From: Catenulispora acidiphila DSM 44928
Lineage (GTDB): Bacteria > Actinomycetota > Actinomycetes > Streptomycetales > Catenulisporaceae
Direction of reading: 5' to 3'
NCBI RefSeq assembly: GCF_000024025.1
Contig: NC_013131.1
Span: 2,976,001 to 3,040,000, forward strand
DNA length: 64,000 nt
Shown here: positions 8,772 through 17,353 of the stretch, piece after piece
How positions within the stretch are numbered: the stretch's first letter is position 1
Layout: the number at the start of each line of letters is the position of its first letter
The notes under the pieces: model-generated
What the model saw: only the letters and a program-made list of their open reading frames with translations
Databases searched by the model: none
Told to the model about the DNA's origin: nothing
Program-made: the position numbers and the translations under genes

Positions 8772-9493
8772 ACGGTGACGAGTTCGAAGGCGATCGCCGG
8801 CCGTCCTGCGAAACGCAGGCCGGTCTGTGTGTACAAGCCGACCAGCGGATCGCGCACCGAGCCGGTGTAACCCAGGCCTTTGAGATACTCCCGGTGCTCC
8901 GCCATCGAGGCCACGGCGGCGTCGACGTGCTCTGAGACGTCTACCGCGTGCGTGGGAAACGGCGAGGAGGTCATCGCGACGTACTTCACCCCGCCCCACG
9001 GCTCCAGTCCCGGCTCGGCGAACACCCACCGGTTGCCCGCGTCGCCGACCGCGTCCAGGAGCGCCTGGCCGACGGTGCGGTGGTCGGGGGAGTTGTGCTT
9101 GCCGGTGAAGGTCGTCTCGTGGTGGTTGTAGCCGACGACGAGTTCCGGCCGGAAGCGCCGGATCGCGTGTGCGATGTCCCGGCGCAGCCCGAGTCCGGCC
9201 TCGATCATCCCGTCGCGGTGGTCCCGGAACTCCACGGTCCGCACGCCGACCACGGCCGCGCTGGCGCGTTGTTCGGCCTCGCGCACCTTGGCCGCCTGGT
9301 CCGGCTCCATGCCGTCGATGCCGGCCTCGCCGCGCGTCAGGAGCAGGTAGGCGACGTCCTTGCCGGCGGTGGTCCAGGCCGCGACCGCGCCGGCGCCGCC
9401 GAACTCCATGTCGTCCGGGTGCGCTGTCACGCACAGGGCTCGGCTCCAGTCCGAGGGCAGTTCCGCGAGTTCATCCGTCGTAGCGAGCGTCAT
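8768..9493 (-). CDS. PIG-L/LmbE family zinc deacetylase
   Basis: 241 aa from ATG at 9493; an in-frame ATG at 9544 would add 17 residues without a better ribosome site. The metal-binding AHPDDMEFGGAG lies near residue 22, with the third ligand in NSPDHRTVGQAL. The family removes N-acyl groups from GlcNAc-inositol, mycothiol S-conjugates, antibiotics and other amides. Substrate cannot be read from sequence. It converges on the polyketide operon with overlapping stops. A role in thiol or pathway chemistry is possible but unproven, since such genes are common in actinomycetes. Confidence 0.85.
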   Translation of the reverse strand: MTLATTDELAELPSDWSRALCVTAHPDDMEFGGAGAVAAWTTAGKDVAYLLLTRGEAGIDGMEPDQAAKVREAEQRASAAVVGVRTVEFRDHRDGMIEAGLGLRRDIAHAIRRFRPELVVGYNHHETTFTGKHNSPDHRTVGQALLDAVGDAGNRWVFAEPGLEPWGGVKYVAMTSSPFPTHAVDVSEHVDAAVASMAEHREYLKGLGYTGSVRDPLVGLYTQTGLRFAGRPAIAFELVTV

Positions 9494-9628
9494 AGACCGA
9501 TCGTGCCCACCTCGGATCTTCGAGGGCTGCCGCATTGTGAGCATCCTTATGCGCGTTCTTCACGGAAGGTCCGTGTTCTGCGCAATTCTGCGTAGTCCCA
9601 CGTCGCGGGGCGCTTTACGGTCCCGGCT

Positions 9629-9934
9629 ATGGAGTCTTCCGCATCCGCACGGCCCAGGACGCGCTTGTCCCGCGCCGTGCGCGCAGTGCTCAGGTGGACT
9701 GGCCGGGCGATCGTCTCGGCGCTCCAAGGGGTGTGCGTCGCCTCGTGCCGCCTGGCCGGTATCCCGATGGAGGACGACCTTTCCGCGCCGCGTCCTCCCG
9801 CGTCGCCGGAACCGCAGACCTGGGACGGACCGCCGCCGGGGCACCCGGAGCGGCTGCTGCCGCCCGGTGTCGCGCTCAGCTCGGCGGAAACGGAGATCTG
9901 GTGCCGGCTCGGCGGTGTGATCCGCTGGCCGTGA
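9629..9934 (+). CDS. Small BGC-associated protein, DUF6059-like
   Basis: 101 aa. It has an Arg-rich amphipathic N-terminus (residues 8-35, RAVRAVLRWTGRAIVSAL) and a C-terminal half with PPPGHPERLLP followed by a short helix. The PPGHPERL block recalls the small DUF6059 proteins often encoded beside actinomycete biosynthetic clusters; function is unknown. No good ribosome site precedes the ATG, so the true start may be an internal GTG near 9677. It lies divergent from the PIG-L gene and just upstream of the PabB remnant. Confidence 0.5.
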   Translation: MESSASARPRTRLSRAVRAVLRWTGRAIVSALQGVCVASCRLAGIPMEDDLSAPRPPASPEPQTWDGPPPGHPERLLPPGVALSSAETEIWCRLGGVIRWP

Positions 9935-9955
9935 CGCCACCGGGAGGTAGGCGCG

Positions 9956-10288
9956 GTGGACTGCGTTCGTGTCTGCTTCCCGGGCGGCTCCATGACCGGT
10001 GCGCCTAAACTGCGGACTATGGAGATCATCGACAGGCTCGAGACCGAAGCGCGCGGGTCCGGCGCGCTGGGCTTCCTCGGCCTGGGCGGCGAGGCGGATC
10101 TCAGCATCGTGATCCGCACGGCGGTGCGCTTCGAGGACGAGCTCAGCGTCGGCGCCGGGGGTGCGATCGTGCTGGATTCCGGTCCCGCCGATGAGTATGA
10201 AGAGATGCTGCTCAAGGCGGGCGCTTCGCTGCGGTCGGTGCTGCTTCCCGATGCTGTGACCGCTGCCGGACTCGGGAGCCCGGCGTGA
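9956..10288 (+). CDS. pabB: PabB (aminodeoxychorismate synthase I) C-terminal stub
   Basis: 110 aa, GTG start behind GGGAGGT. Residues 6-70 hold the chorismate-binding block [20 protein letters not shown] followed by [20 protein letters not shown], the last part of PabB. The family is normally 450 aa or longer. The N-terminal two thirds, including the tryptophan/lid region and most active-site residues, are absent and not found in any frame upstream. It is translationally coupled (GTGA) to the pabC-like gene. Either a 5' deletion created a remnant with a fortuitous start, or the stub is kept for coupling. It cannot bind chorismate in the usual way. Confidence 0.7.
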   Translation: MDCVRVCFPGGSMTGAPKLRTMEIIDRLETEARGSGALGFLGLGGEADLSIVIRTAVRFEDELSVGAGGAIVLDSGPADEYEEMLLKAGASLRSVLLPDAVTAAGLGSPA

Positions 10289-11088
10289 GCGCGCCGAATC
10301 AGGCCCCTGCGAAGAGGTTCCGCTGGGACGGCGAGTCGTTGGTACCGGCTCCCGGGGACGGCGCCAGGCCAGAGGTCATCGACTCCTGGCTCGTCGCGGA
10401 CGGCGCGTGGCTGGCACCGGAGCGCCATGCCGAGCGCTTCGCCGACGCTGTGCACCGCCTGCACGGCATCGACCCGGCGACCTCGCGCGCCCTCGTCTCC
10501 GCCGCCCCGCCGCTGATCCCGACCACCGGCACCTGGTTCCCTCGCGTCGAGTACTCCCCGACCGACGGCTTCCACCTGCTGGTACGACCGGCGCCACCGC
10601 TGGGCTCGACGGTGCGTCTATGGACCGCGCCCGAGCCCGACACGCGCTTGCACCCCACCATCAAGGGCTACGACCTGCCGCTCCTCAACGACCTTCGCGA
10701 ACAAGCCCACGCAGCCGGCGCCGACGAGCCGCTCCTGGTGGACGCCCAAGGCCACGTCCTTGAAGGCGCCAGCACCAGCATCCTGTGGTGGCGCGACGGC
10801 GCACTGTGCGCACCCCCGGAATCAGAGTCCGTATTGACCAGCGTGACCCGCGCAGTCCTCGTCGACCTCGCCGAAGCTGCCGCCATCCCGGTCCGCCACG
10901 AACAGGCACGCCCCCGCGACCTCGACGGCCTCGAGATCTGGGCCGTCAATGCCCTCCACGGCATCCGTCCGATCGTCCCCTGGCCCGGCAGCCCGGTCCT
11001 CCCGGGCCCAGCGACGCAGGCTCCGCGCTGGCGTCGCGAGCTTCAGGACAAGCGTTCAATCAACGACAATGCCCCGAAGCAGCGCTGA
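10285..11088 (+). CDS. pabC: Class IV aminotransferase, PabC-like aminodeoxychorismate lyase
   Basis: 267 aa, GTG start overlapping the pabB stub stop. Fold type IV landmarks include [19 protein letters not shown], with the Lys that would hold PLP near residue 131, and [17 protein letters not shown] near 150-170. The pairing with a PabB fragment argues for aminodeoxychorismate lyase, which makes p-aminobenzoate and pyruvate, rather than a branched-chain or D-amino acid transaminase. With PabB truncated it would need aminodeoxychorismate from another locus. The C-terminal 25 residues are hydrophilic and probably disordered. Confidence 0.78.
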   Translation: MSAPNQAPAKRFRWDGESLVPAPGDGARPEVIDSWLVADGAWLAPERHAERFADAVHRLHGIDPATSRALVSAAPPLIPTTGTWFPRVEYSPTDGFHLLVRPAPPLGSTVRLWTAPEPDTRLHPTIKGYDLPLLNDLREQAHAAGADEPLLVDAQGHVLEGASTSILWWRDGALCAPPESESVLTSVTRAVLVDLAEAAAIPVRHEQARPRDLDGLEIWAVNALHGIRPIVPWPGSPVLPGPATQAPRWRRELQDKRSINDNAPKQR

Positions 11089-11128
11089 AAGCGGCTGCTC
11101 CGGGGCGACTGCGCGTGCGTGCTGATTC

Positions 11129-11935
11129 CTACGAAGTGACGTCCGCCCGGTCGATGGCGATGTTGATTCCGGTGCTCGCGCTGTTGTGGTTGCCGGTGTT
11201 GATGATCGTGAGGGTGTGGGAACCTGCGGCGAGTGTTGGGCTGGTCCACACGATGCCGGAGGCGTTGCGGCTTGAGGCGTAGTTGTCGATGGTGGTTGGT
11301 GATCCGCCGTCGATGGCGACGGTCATGATGCCCTGATCGGTGTCACGCACCGCATGCAGTGCGACCTGCGTGCCGGTGAAGCGGAACGTCGCGCTGGCTC
11401 CGGCGGTGTGGCTCCAGTTCGCAGTGCCCAGATACATGTCGGACACGCCGGTGGTCAGACCCCAGTTGGCGCCGTAGCTGAACTGGCCGCTCCCGGTGCC
11501 GGTGACGTTGCCGTCGACGACCGTCTGGGACGGGGGAGCGGCAGACGACGGAGTGACGTCGACGCGGTCGATCGCGATGTTCGTCCCCGAGCTGGAACCG
11601 TTGCGAGTCCCGGTGTTGACGACCGTCAGCGTGTGAGAGCCGACGGCGAGCGTCGGGCTGGTCCACACGACGCCGGAGGCGTTGCGGCTTGAGGCGTAGT
11701 TGTCGATCGTGGTCGGCGAGCCGCCGTCGATCGCGACCGTCATCTTGCCCTGATCGACGTCCCGCACCGCATGCACCGCGACCTGCGTGCCTGAGAACTT
11801 GAACTTGGCGGTCGCGCCGCTCGAGTTGCTCCAGTTCGCGGTCCCTGCGTACATGTCGGCTACGCCTGAGGTCTCGCCCCAGCTCGCGTCGTACTGCCAC
11901 TGGTCGTTGGCCGTGCCGATCTCGTTGCCGTCCAC
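11129..11935 (-). repeat. Tandem duplication of a ~390-bp carbohydrate-binding module
   Basis: Two copies (about 11129-11525 and 11545-11935) encode the C-terminal modules of the secreted glycosidase. Long identical runs remain, for example around 11250-11285 and 11664-11700, so duplication or homogenisation is recent compared with the catalytic domain. Confidence 0.75.
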
Positions 11936-13396
11936 GAAGATCTGCCCACCGCCGGGTCCCCCCGGACCCGTGATGGTGACCCCATGCGGCGACAGCACCA
12001 GCCAGAAGGCATCCGTGCCCGACTGGAACGTCGCGGGCAAGCTGATCCTGCCGTTGCTCACCGTCACATCGGAGTCGGACACGGCAATCGGCTGCGACAG
12101 CGGCGTGCTGTCCGGAATCCGCAGCAGCGTCGCGTGCACCGTCGAGCCAGCCGTGAGCCAAGGCGTGGAGCCCAGCCCTTGCACGGTGACCGTGGTGGTG
12201 CCGGTCTGACCGCTGTTGTTACCGATCAGCACGTTGGCCTGCCCGGCGTTCCGGTCCGCCGATGCCGCTACTGCGACCCCGGTGTTCCCGCTGCTCGCAC
12301 TGACCAGGTTGCCAGTCAGCGAGGCGTATGCGCGGTAGGTCCACCACTGCCCGGTCGGCGCGGCCAGGGCGCCGGTGCCGCCGAGCACCGAATCCAGCGT
12401 GCCGGCCACGCAGCAGTCGCTCCAGATCGCGTGGGCGGCGGCGCCAACGTTCGAGACTGCGAGCCGGTCCAGGAACCAGGCGGTGTAGCCGGCGGTCTGC
12501 TGGTTGCCGAACAGGTACTCGTTGATGGACAGCGGCAGCGGGCTGACGCCGTGCGCCGCGACGATCGCGGCCGCGTCGGCGGAGTCGGCCGCCGGATCGG
12601 TGCCGAAGTGCCAGTTCAGCACGCTCGGCACCGTGCCGTCGGCCTTGGTCTGGCCGATGAAGCCGTCCAGCCAGGTGTGGTTGTAACCGCTGTATGAGGG
12701 CCCGACGATGGTCGCCGAGGGACTCAGCCTCCTGATTTCCCGAACCGCCGTGTCCCACATCTGGTAGTACTGCGCGCTGTTCACGCCGCGCTGCCAGAAG
12801 CCGGTGCCGTCCGGCTCGTTCCAGATGTCGTAGGCGACGTTCACCCCGGAGGCCTGCACGTCGCCGACGACCTGGTCGATGAAGGCCTTCCAGTTCGAGC
12901 AGTCCCCGTTGTCGCAGGGATAGACGGTGTTCGAGGGCTGCGTCGTGTCGGCGCCGTAGAGGTCGGAGACCAGCAGGTCGTAGCGTCCGTTGTAGGGCGC
13001 CGTGGTGACGCGGCGGGCTTGGGCGATGCCGGACTGGATCCGCGTGCGGTATCCGCTGCCCGCGGTGTATCCGTCGCCGATCCAGCCGCCGCCAGCCAGG
13101 CGCGCGCCGCCGCCGCGGAACAACGTCGGCGCCAGCGGTTGCAGCAGGCTGTCGGACGGACCGCTGCCGTCTTGGGAGAGCCCGTAAAGGAATCCGGCGC
13201 CGGCATGCGTGGGGACCTTGCCGGTCTGGGAGACGTCCACGGTGACCGTGGTGTCCGGTGCGTTGGCCACTGCGGAAGGTACTCCGATCAGTGTGGTGCC
13301 CGTGGTCACGGCGGCGACCAGGAGCGCGCCGGTCAGGGCGCGGCGGGTGCGGGCGGTCAGGCTGTGGCGCGGTCGGTGCGGGGTGGTTCGCTTCAT
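11129..13396 (-). CDS. Secreted clan GH-A glycoside hydrolase (GH39-like) with two C-terminal beta repeats
   Basis: 755 aa. ATG at 13396 overlaps the GH31 stop. A long Arg-rich signal peptide (about 45 aa) ends near SAVANA. The catalytic (beta/alpha)8 domain (about 50-370) carries YDIWNEPDG, the acid/base Glu, and LSINEYLFG, the likely nucleophile. A beta domain follows, then two near-identical modules of about 125 aa (about 495-620 and 630-755), each with FVDGN or VVDGN, ADMYxGTANWS, VALHAVRDxDQG and PTTIDNYASSRNASG. These look like carbohydrate-binding beta sandwiches. As the last gene of the LacI-controlled operon it probably releases oligosaccharides imported by the ABC system. Exact GH family is uncertain. 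Confidence 0.75.
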   Translation of the reverse strand: MKRTTPHRPRHSLTARTRRALTGALLVAAVTTGTTLIGVPSAVANAPDTTVTVDVSQTGKVPTHAGAGFLYGLSQDGSGPSDSLLQPLAPTLFRGGGARLAGGGWIGDGYTAGSGYRTRIQSGIAQARRVTTAPYNGRYDLLVSDLYGADTTQPSNTVYPCDNGDCSNWKAFIDQVVGDVQASGVNVAYDIWNEPDGTGFWQRGVNSAQYYQMWDTAVREIRRLSPSATIVGPSYSGYNHTWLDGFIGQTKADGTVPSVLNWHFGTDPAADSADAAAIVAAHGVSPLPLSINEYLFGNQQTAGYTAWFLDRLAVSNVGAAAHAIWSDCCVAGTLDSVLGGTGALAAPTGQWWTYRAYASLTGNLVSASSGNTGVAVAASADRNAGQANVLIGNNSGQTGTTTVTVQGLGSTPWLTAGSTVHATLLRIPDSTPLSQPIAVSDSDVTVSNGRISLPATFQSGTDAFWLVLSPHGVTITGPGGPGGGQIFVDGNEIGTANDQWQYDASWGETSGVADMYAGTANWSNSSGATAKFKFSGTQVAVHAVRDVDQGKMTVAIDGGSPTTIDNYASSRNASGVVWTSPTLAVGSHTLTVVNTGTRNGSSSGTNIAIDRVDVTPSSAAPPSQTVVDGNVTGTGSGQFSYGANWGLTTGVSDMYLGTANWSHTAGASATFRFTGTQVALHAVRDTDQGIMTVAIDGGSPTTIDNYASSRNASGIVWTSPTLAAGSHTLTIINTGNHNSASTGINIAIDRADVTS

Positions 13397-15480
13397 TGCG
13401 CCTCCTGGAACAGGGGAGAGAGGGGAGAGCGGGCGGAGCGGGGAAAGAGCGCGGACAGGGACGGTTCGGCGCCGTCGCGCACGAACAGGGGGATGGCTTC
13501 CAGCGGCGCGTCGACCGTGACGCGGGTGCCGCCGGGGTATCGGCGTCCGGAGGCGGTGTGCGTCCACTCCGCTCCGGCCGGCAGGTACACGCGGCGCTGC
13601 CGGGCGCCGAGTTCGGTGACGGGGGCGACGAGGATGTCGGGACCGAACAGGAACTGGTCCTCGACCTCCCACGCGGCCGGATCGTTGGGGAAGGCGAGCA
13701 GCAGCGGCCGCATCAGGGGGATGCCGGTCGTCTCGCCGTCGCGCAGGTGGGTGTGGATGTAGGGACGAAGCCGTTCTCGCAGGCGCAGCAAGGCGGTGAT
13801 GGTCTGATACGCCTCGGGCCCGTAGGACCAGACCTCGTTCGGGCCGCCGCCGTCGCCGACCGTGCCGTGGCTGACGCGCGGTTCGCGGTGTCCGTGCAGC
13901 CGGAAGACCGGGCAGAAGACGCCGAACTGGAACCAGCGCACGACCAGCTCCCGGTACGCCGGGTCGTCCGGGTCGCCGCCGTGGAATCCGCCGATGTCGG
14001 TGGTCCACCACGGCAGCCCGGACATCGCCACGTTCAGCCCGGCGCGGATGGCGTCGGCGAACGCCTCGAAGGTGGTGTCGATGTCGCCGGACCACAACGC
14101 CACGCCGTAGCGCTGCGAACCGGCCCACGCCGAGCGCGTCAGCGACAGCACCTCGGGCTCACCGGCTGCGCGCATCCGCTCGAAGACGCCTCGGGCGTGC
14201 TCGCGCGGATAGAGGTTCGCGACCTCGCTGCCGACGCCGGCGGCGTAGGTCAGGGTGTGCGGCGCCGGTCGGATCTCCGGCTCGCAGCCGTCGAGCCAGA
14301 ACGCGCGGATGCCCAGCTTGTAGTAGTTGGTGTGCAGCCGGTCCCACAGGAAGGCGCGGGCACGGTCGTCGGTGGCGTCGTAGAAGGCGACCCCGATCTC
14401 GGCTCCCGACGCGGCATCCGGCCACGCGCCGGTGAGGGCCGCGCCGTTGTCGGCGGTGGCGAGCATCCCGGCCTCGCGCATCGGCGTGAAGGTGGCCGAC
14501 AGCGGGCTGACCGACGGCCACACCGACACTGCCGGCTCGACGCCGAGGGCTCGCAGCTCCTCGACCAGGGCGCGCGGATCGGGCCAGGCGGTCGCGTCGA
14601 AGTCCCAGTCCCCGAGGTGACGCCAGTGCAGGTAGTCGATGACCAGCACCGACAACGGCAGCTCTCGGGCGGCGTACTCGCGGGCGACGGCGAGCAGTTC
14701 CTCCTGGGTGCGGTAGCGCAGCTTGCTCTGCCAGAACCCTGATGCCCACTGCGGCATCGGCGAGGGGAATCCGGTGGCGCCGGCGTAGGCGGTCAGGATC
14801 TGCGCGGGGGTGTCGCCGACGGTGAGCCAGTAGTCGATCTGGCGCGCGCGGTCGGCGACCCAGCGCGTGCCGTTGCCGGCGAACTCCACCCGGCCGACCG
14901 CCGGGCTGTTCCACAGCAGTCCGTAGCCGCGGCTGGAGACGGCGAACGGGATCGTCACCTCGCCGTTGCGCTGGACGAGCTCGATCACCATGCCCTTCTG
15001 GTCCAGCCGGCCGTGGCCGTGCTGGCCGAGCCCGTAGATCCGCTCCCCGTCGTAGGCGGCGAAGCGCTGCTCGATGCGGTGGAATCCGGCGCCGACCGCC
15101 TCGAAGTGGCGCGGTCCGGGCCACCAGAAGTGCGCGGACTGCTCCTGCAGCACCTCGGCGCCGGTGTCGGCGCGGTGGACGGCGAGCCGGCCGGTGGCGG
15201 CGTCGACGTGCACGATCGCGCGGCCGTTCGCCAGGGTGGCGGAGGTGTGGTCGGCGGCGATCTCGATCCGGACGTCGGCGGCGTTGGCGGCGTCGGCGTC
15301 GAGGTTGTCGGCGTTGGCAGCCAACGGCTCGGCGGCCAGCGCGCCGGGCAGATCGGGCAGGATCCGGTGCAGTCCGGCGCGGACCCGGACGCTGTCTGCG
15401 CCCCAGGGCTCGACGGTCAGCAGCTGGTTGCCGCTCCTCCAGGTCAGGACACGGTCGTCGGCGGAGAAGGGGTTGAGCAC
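13393..15480 (-). CDS. GH31 alpha-glycosidase, probable alpha-xylosidase
   Basis: 695 aa, no signal peptide, hence cytoplasmic. An N-terminal beta domain (1-230) is followed by the GH31 barrel: MPQWASGFWQSKLRY, VLVIDYLHWRHLGDWDFD, the nucleophile block FWLDGCEPE, and ALWSGDIDTTFE with the acid/base Asp. It ends with GLPWWTTDIGGFHGG and CPVFRLHGHREP. These are GH31 hallmarks; the YWRW-like loop and DIGGF favour alpha-xylosidase activity of the YicI type. It sits between the permease genes and the secreted glycosidase, so imported xylosylated oligosaccharides (such as xyloglucan fragments) are a plausible substrate. Specificity is inference. Confidence 0.88.
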   Translation of the reverse strand: MLNPFSADDRVLTWRSGNQLLTVEPWGADSVRVRAGLHRILPDLPGALAAEPLAANADNLDADAANAADVRIEIAADHTSATLANGRAIVHVDAATGRLAVHRADTGAEVLQEQSAHFWWPGPRHFEAVGAGFHRIEQRFAAYDGERIYGLGQHGHGRLDQKGMVIELVQRNGEVTIPFAVSSRGYGLLWNSPAVGRVEFAGNGTRWVADRARQIDYWLTVGDTPAQILTAYAGATGFPSPMPQWASGFWQSKLRYRTQEELLAVAREYAARELPLSVLVIDYLHWRHLGDWDFDATAWPDPRALVEELRALGVEPAVSVWPSVSPLSATFTPMREAGMLATADNGAALTGAWPDAASGAEIGVAFYDATDDRARAFLWDRLHTNYYKLGIRAFWLDGCEPEIRPAPHTLTYAAGVGSEVANLYPREHARGVFERMRAAGEPEVLSLTRSAWAGSQRYGVALWSGDIDTTFEAFADAIRAGLNVAMSGLPWWTTDIGGFHGGDPDDPAYRELVVRWFQFGVFCPVFRLHGHREPRVSHGTVGDGGGPNEVWSYGPEAYQTITALLRLRERLRPYIHTHLRDGETTGIPLMRPLLLAFPNDPAAWEVEDQFLFGPDILVAPVTELGARQRRVYLPAGAEWTHTASGRRYPGGTRVTVDAPLEAIPLFVRDGAEPSLSALFPRSARSPLSPLFQEAQ

Positions 15481-15531
15481 GAAGTCTCCCGGGTCGAAGC
15501 TGTGGGTCGGAAAAGCGAGGACGAGCCGCGG

Positions 15532-16350
15532 TCAGTCCTTCAGCGCGGCACTGCCGATCCCGGCGGCGACATAGCGCTGCGCGGCGATGAGCAGGAGGGC
15601 CGCGGGAACCGAGGCGATGACCCCGGTGGCCATCACCCCGTTCCAGTCGACGAGGTTGGCGCCGATGAACCGGTAGAGGCCGACCGTGATCGGCGCCCGG
15701 TTGTCCTCGGTGGTGAGCGTGACGCCGAACAGGAAGTCGGCCCAGGCGAACAGGAAGGAGAACAAGGCGGCGGTGATGACGCCGTTGCGGGCCACCGGCA
15801 GCATCACCGCCACGAACGTCCGGAACTTCGACGCGCCGTCCAGCGACGCCGCCTCGGCCAGCTCGTCCGGCACACCCCGAAGGAACGACTGCAGGATCAG
15901 CGTGGCGAACGGCACGCACAGCGTGGAGTCGGCCAGGATCAGCGCCAACGGCGAGTTGACCATGTCCAGCTTGGTGGCGGCGATGTACAGCGAGTTCGCC
16001 ATCACGATGCCGGGGATCATCTGCGCGACCAGCAGCGCGAACAGCAGCGCCCGCCGTCCCGGGACGCGCAGCTTGGCCAGACCGTACGCGGCCGGCGTGG
16101 CGACCAGCAGGGTCACCGCCACCGCGCCGAGCGACACGATCAGGCTGATCAGCATGTGCCCGCCCTCGGCGCTGAACGCCGAGCGGTAGCCGTCCAGCGT
16201 GCCGTGCACCGGGAACCAGGTGGGGGACTTGCTCACCAGCTCCGATGGCTTCAGCAGCGAGGCATTCACCATCCAGTACAACGGGAACAGCATGATCGCG
16301 ACGATCACGATCGCGGCGGCGGTCGAAAGACTGCTGCGGAAGCGCTTCAT
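15532..16350 (-). CDS. CUT1 sugar ABC transporter permease, MalG type
   Basis: 272 aa, ATG at 16350, overlapping the stop of the MalF-type gene by 4 bases. It has six predicted membrane helices and the EAA loop ELAEAASLDGASKFRTFVAVMLP near residue 180, the contact site for the ATPase. No ATPase gene lies in the operon. In actinomycetes CUT1 systems usually borrow a shared MsiK-type ATPase, which explains this. It pairs with the permease at 16347-17351 and the binding protein at 17354-18715. Confidence 0.93.
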   Translation of the reverse strand: MKRFRSSLSTAAAIVIVAIMLFPLYWMVNASLLKPSELVSKSPTWFPVHGTLDGYRSAFSAEGGHMLISLIVSLGAVAVTLLVATPAAYGLAKLRVPGRRALLFALLVAQMIPGIVMANSLYIAATKLDMVNSPLALILADSTLCVPFATLILQSFLRGVPDELAEAASLDGASKFRTFVAVMLPVARNGVITAALFSFLFAWADFLFGVTLTTEDNRAPITVGLYRFIGANLVDWNGVMATGVIASVPAALLLIAAQRYVAAGIGSAALKD

Positions 16351-17351
16351 GCCTGCCTCCCCTCGGGTTCGCGCACGGAGCGCAGGTACAAGAACGCGAA
16401 CACGATCGCCACCAGGATCAGCAGGTTGCCGACCGCCGCGCCCTTGCCGAACTCCAGTTGCTGGAAGGACAGGTTGTAGGCGTAGGTGGTCAGGGTCTGC
16501 GAGGAGTTCGCCGGACCGCCTTGGGAGACGATCTGGATGACGTCGAAGACCTTGACGGTGTAGATCAGACCCAGGGTCAGCACCACGAGCGTCACCGGCC
16601 GCAGCATCGGCCAGGTGATGCGGCGGAAGCGCTGCCAGGCGTTCGCGCCGTCGATGGCCGCGGCTTCGTACAGCTGCTCCGGGACGCCTTGCAGACCGCC
16701 GTAGAGGATCACCATGTTGAACGGGATCCCGACCCAGATGTTGACCAGCGTGACCGCGGTCAGCGACCAGGTGGTGCTCACCAGCCAGGGCACCGGGTGG
16801 CCGATCACGTGGAGGTTCAGCAGGACCTGGTTGAGCACGCCGGAGTCGGCGTACATCATCCAGCGCCAGACCGTCCCGGAGACGACCAGCGGCAGCAGCC
16901 ACGGCACGAGCAGCAGCGAGCGCAGCACGCCGTTGAGCGGGAACTTGCGGCGGAAGAACACTGCCAGCGCCAGGCCGATGCCGAACTGGAAGACCAGCGA
17001 GCCGATCGTGAACAGCAGCGTGTTCGTCACGATGCTGCCGAACTGCGGGTTGTGCCACAGGGAGGTGTAGTTCCGCAGGCCGACATAGGGCGCGGAGCCG
17101 CTGTAGAAGGAGGAGACCGAGTAGTCCTGGAATCCCATACGGATGTTGGCGAACAGCGGATAGACGTAGAAGCACAGGATGTAGATCCACGCCGGGATGA
17201 CGAATCCGGCCACCCGCCAGGCGGCACGGTGTCCGCCGCGGCGGGGGACGCGGAGGTGGCCGCGGCGGTCGCGGCGGTCGCGATGGCGGTCGCGGGGGTC
17301 CGTACCCGCCGACTGCGCGGCGGGTACGGACTCGGTGAGCGGCGTGGACAT
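16347..17351 (-). CDS. CUT1 sugar ABC transporter permease, MalF type
   Basis: 334 aa. A basic Arg/Asp-rich cytoplasmic N-tail (1-45) precedes the first helix (VAGFVIPAWIYILCFYVYPL); six helices in total. The EAA loop is QLYEAAAIDGANAWQRFRRITWP. The C-terminal segment FDVIQIVSQGGPANSSQTL is typical of MalF-type permeases. It starts 2 bases after the binding-protein stop, so the two are co-translated. Confidence 0.93.
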   Translation of the reverse strand: MSTPLTESVPAAQSAGTDPRDRHRDRRDRRGHLRVPRRGGHRAAWRVAGFVIPAWIYILCFYVYPLFANIRMGFQDYSVSSFYSGSAPYVGLRNYTSLWHNPQFGSIVTNTLLFTIGSLVFQFGIGLALAVFFRRKFPLNGVLRSLLLVPWLLPLVVSGTVWRWMMYADSGVLNQVLLNLHVIGHPVPWLVSTTWSLTAVTLVNIWVGIPFNMVILYGGLQGVPEQLYEAAAIDGANAWQRFRRITWPMLRPVTLVVLTLGLIYTVKVFDVIQIVSQGGPANSSQTLTTYAYNLSFQQLEFGKGAAVGNLLILVAIVFAFLYLRSVREPEGRQA

Positions 17352-17353
17352 CG

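Noticed and set aside
13258-14742. 494-codon plus-strand frame antisense to the GH31 gene
   Set aside because: No domain or ribosome site; the opposite strand carries intact GH31 catalytic motifs.
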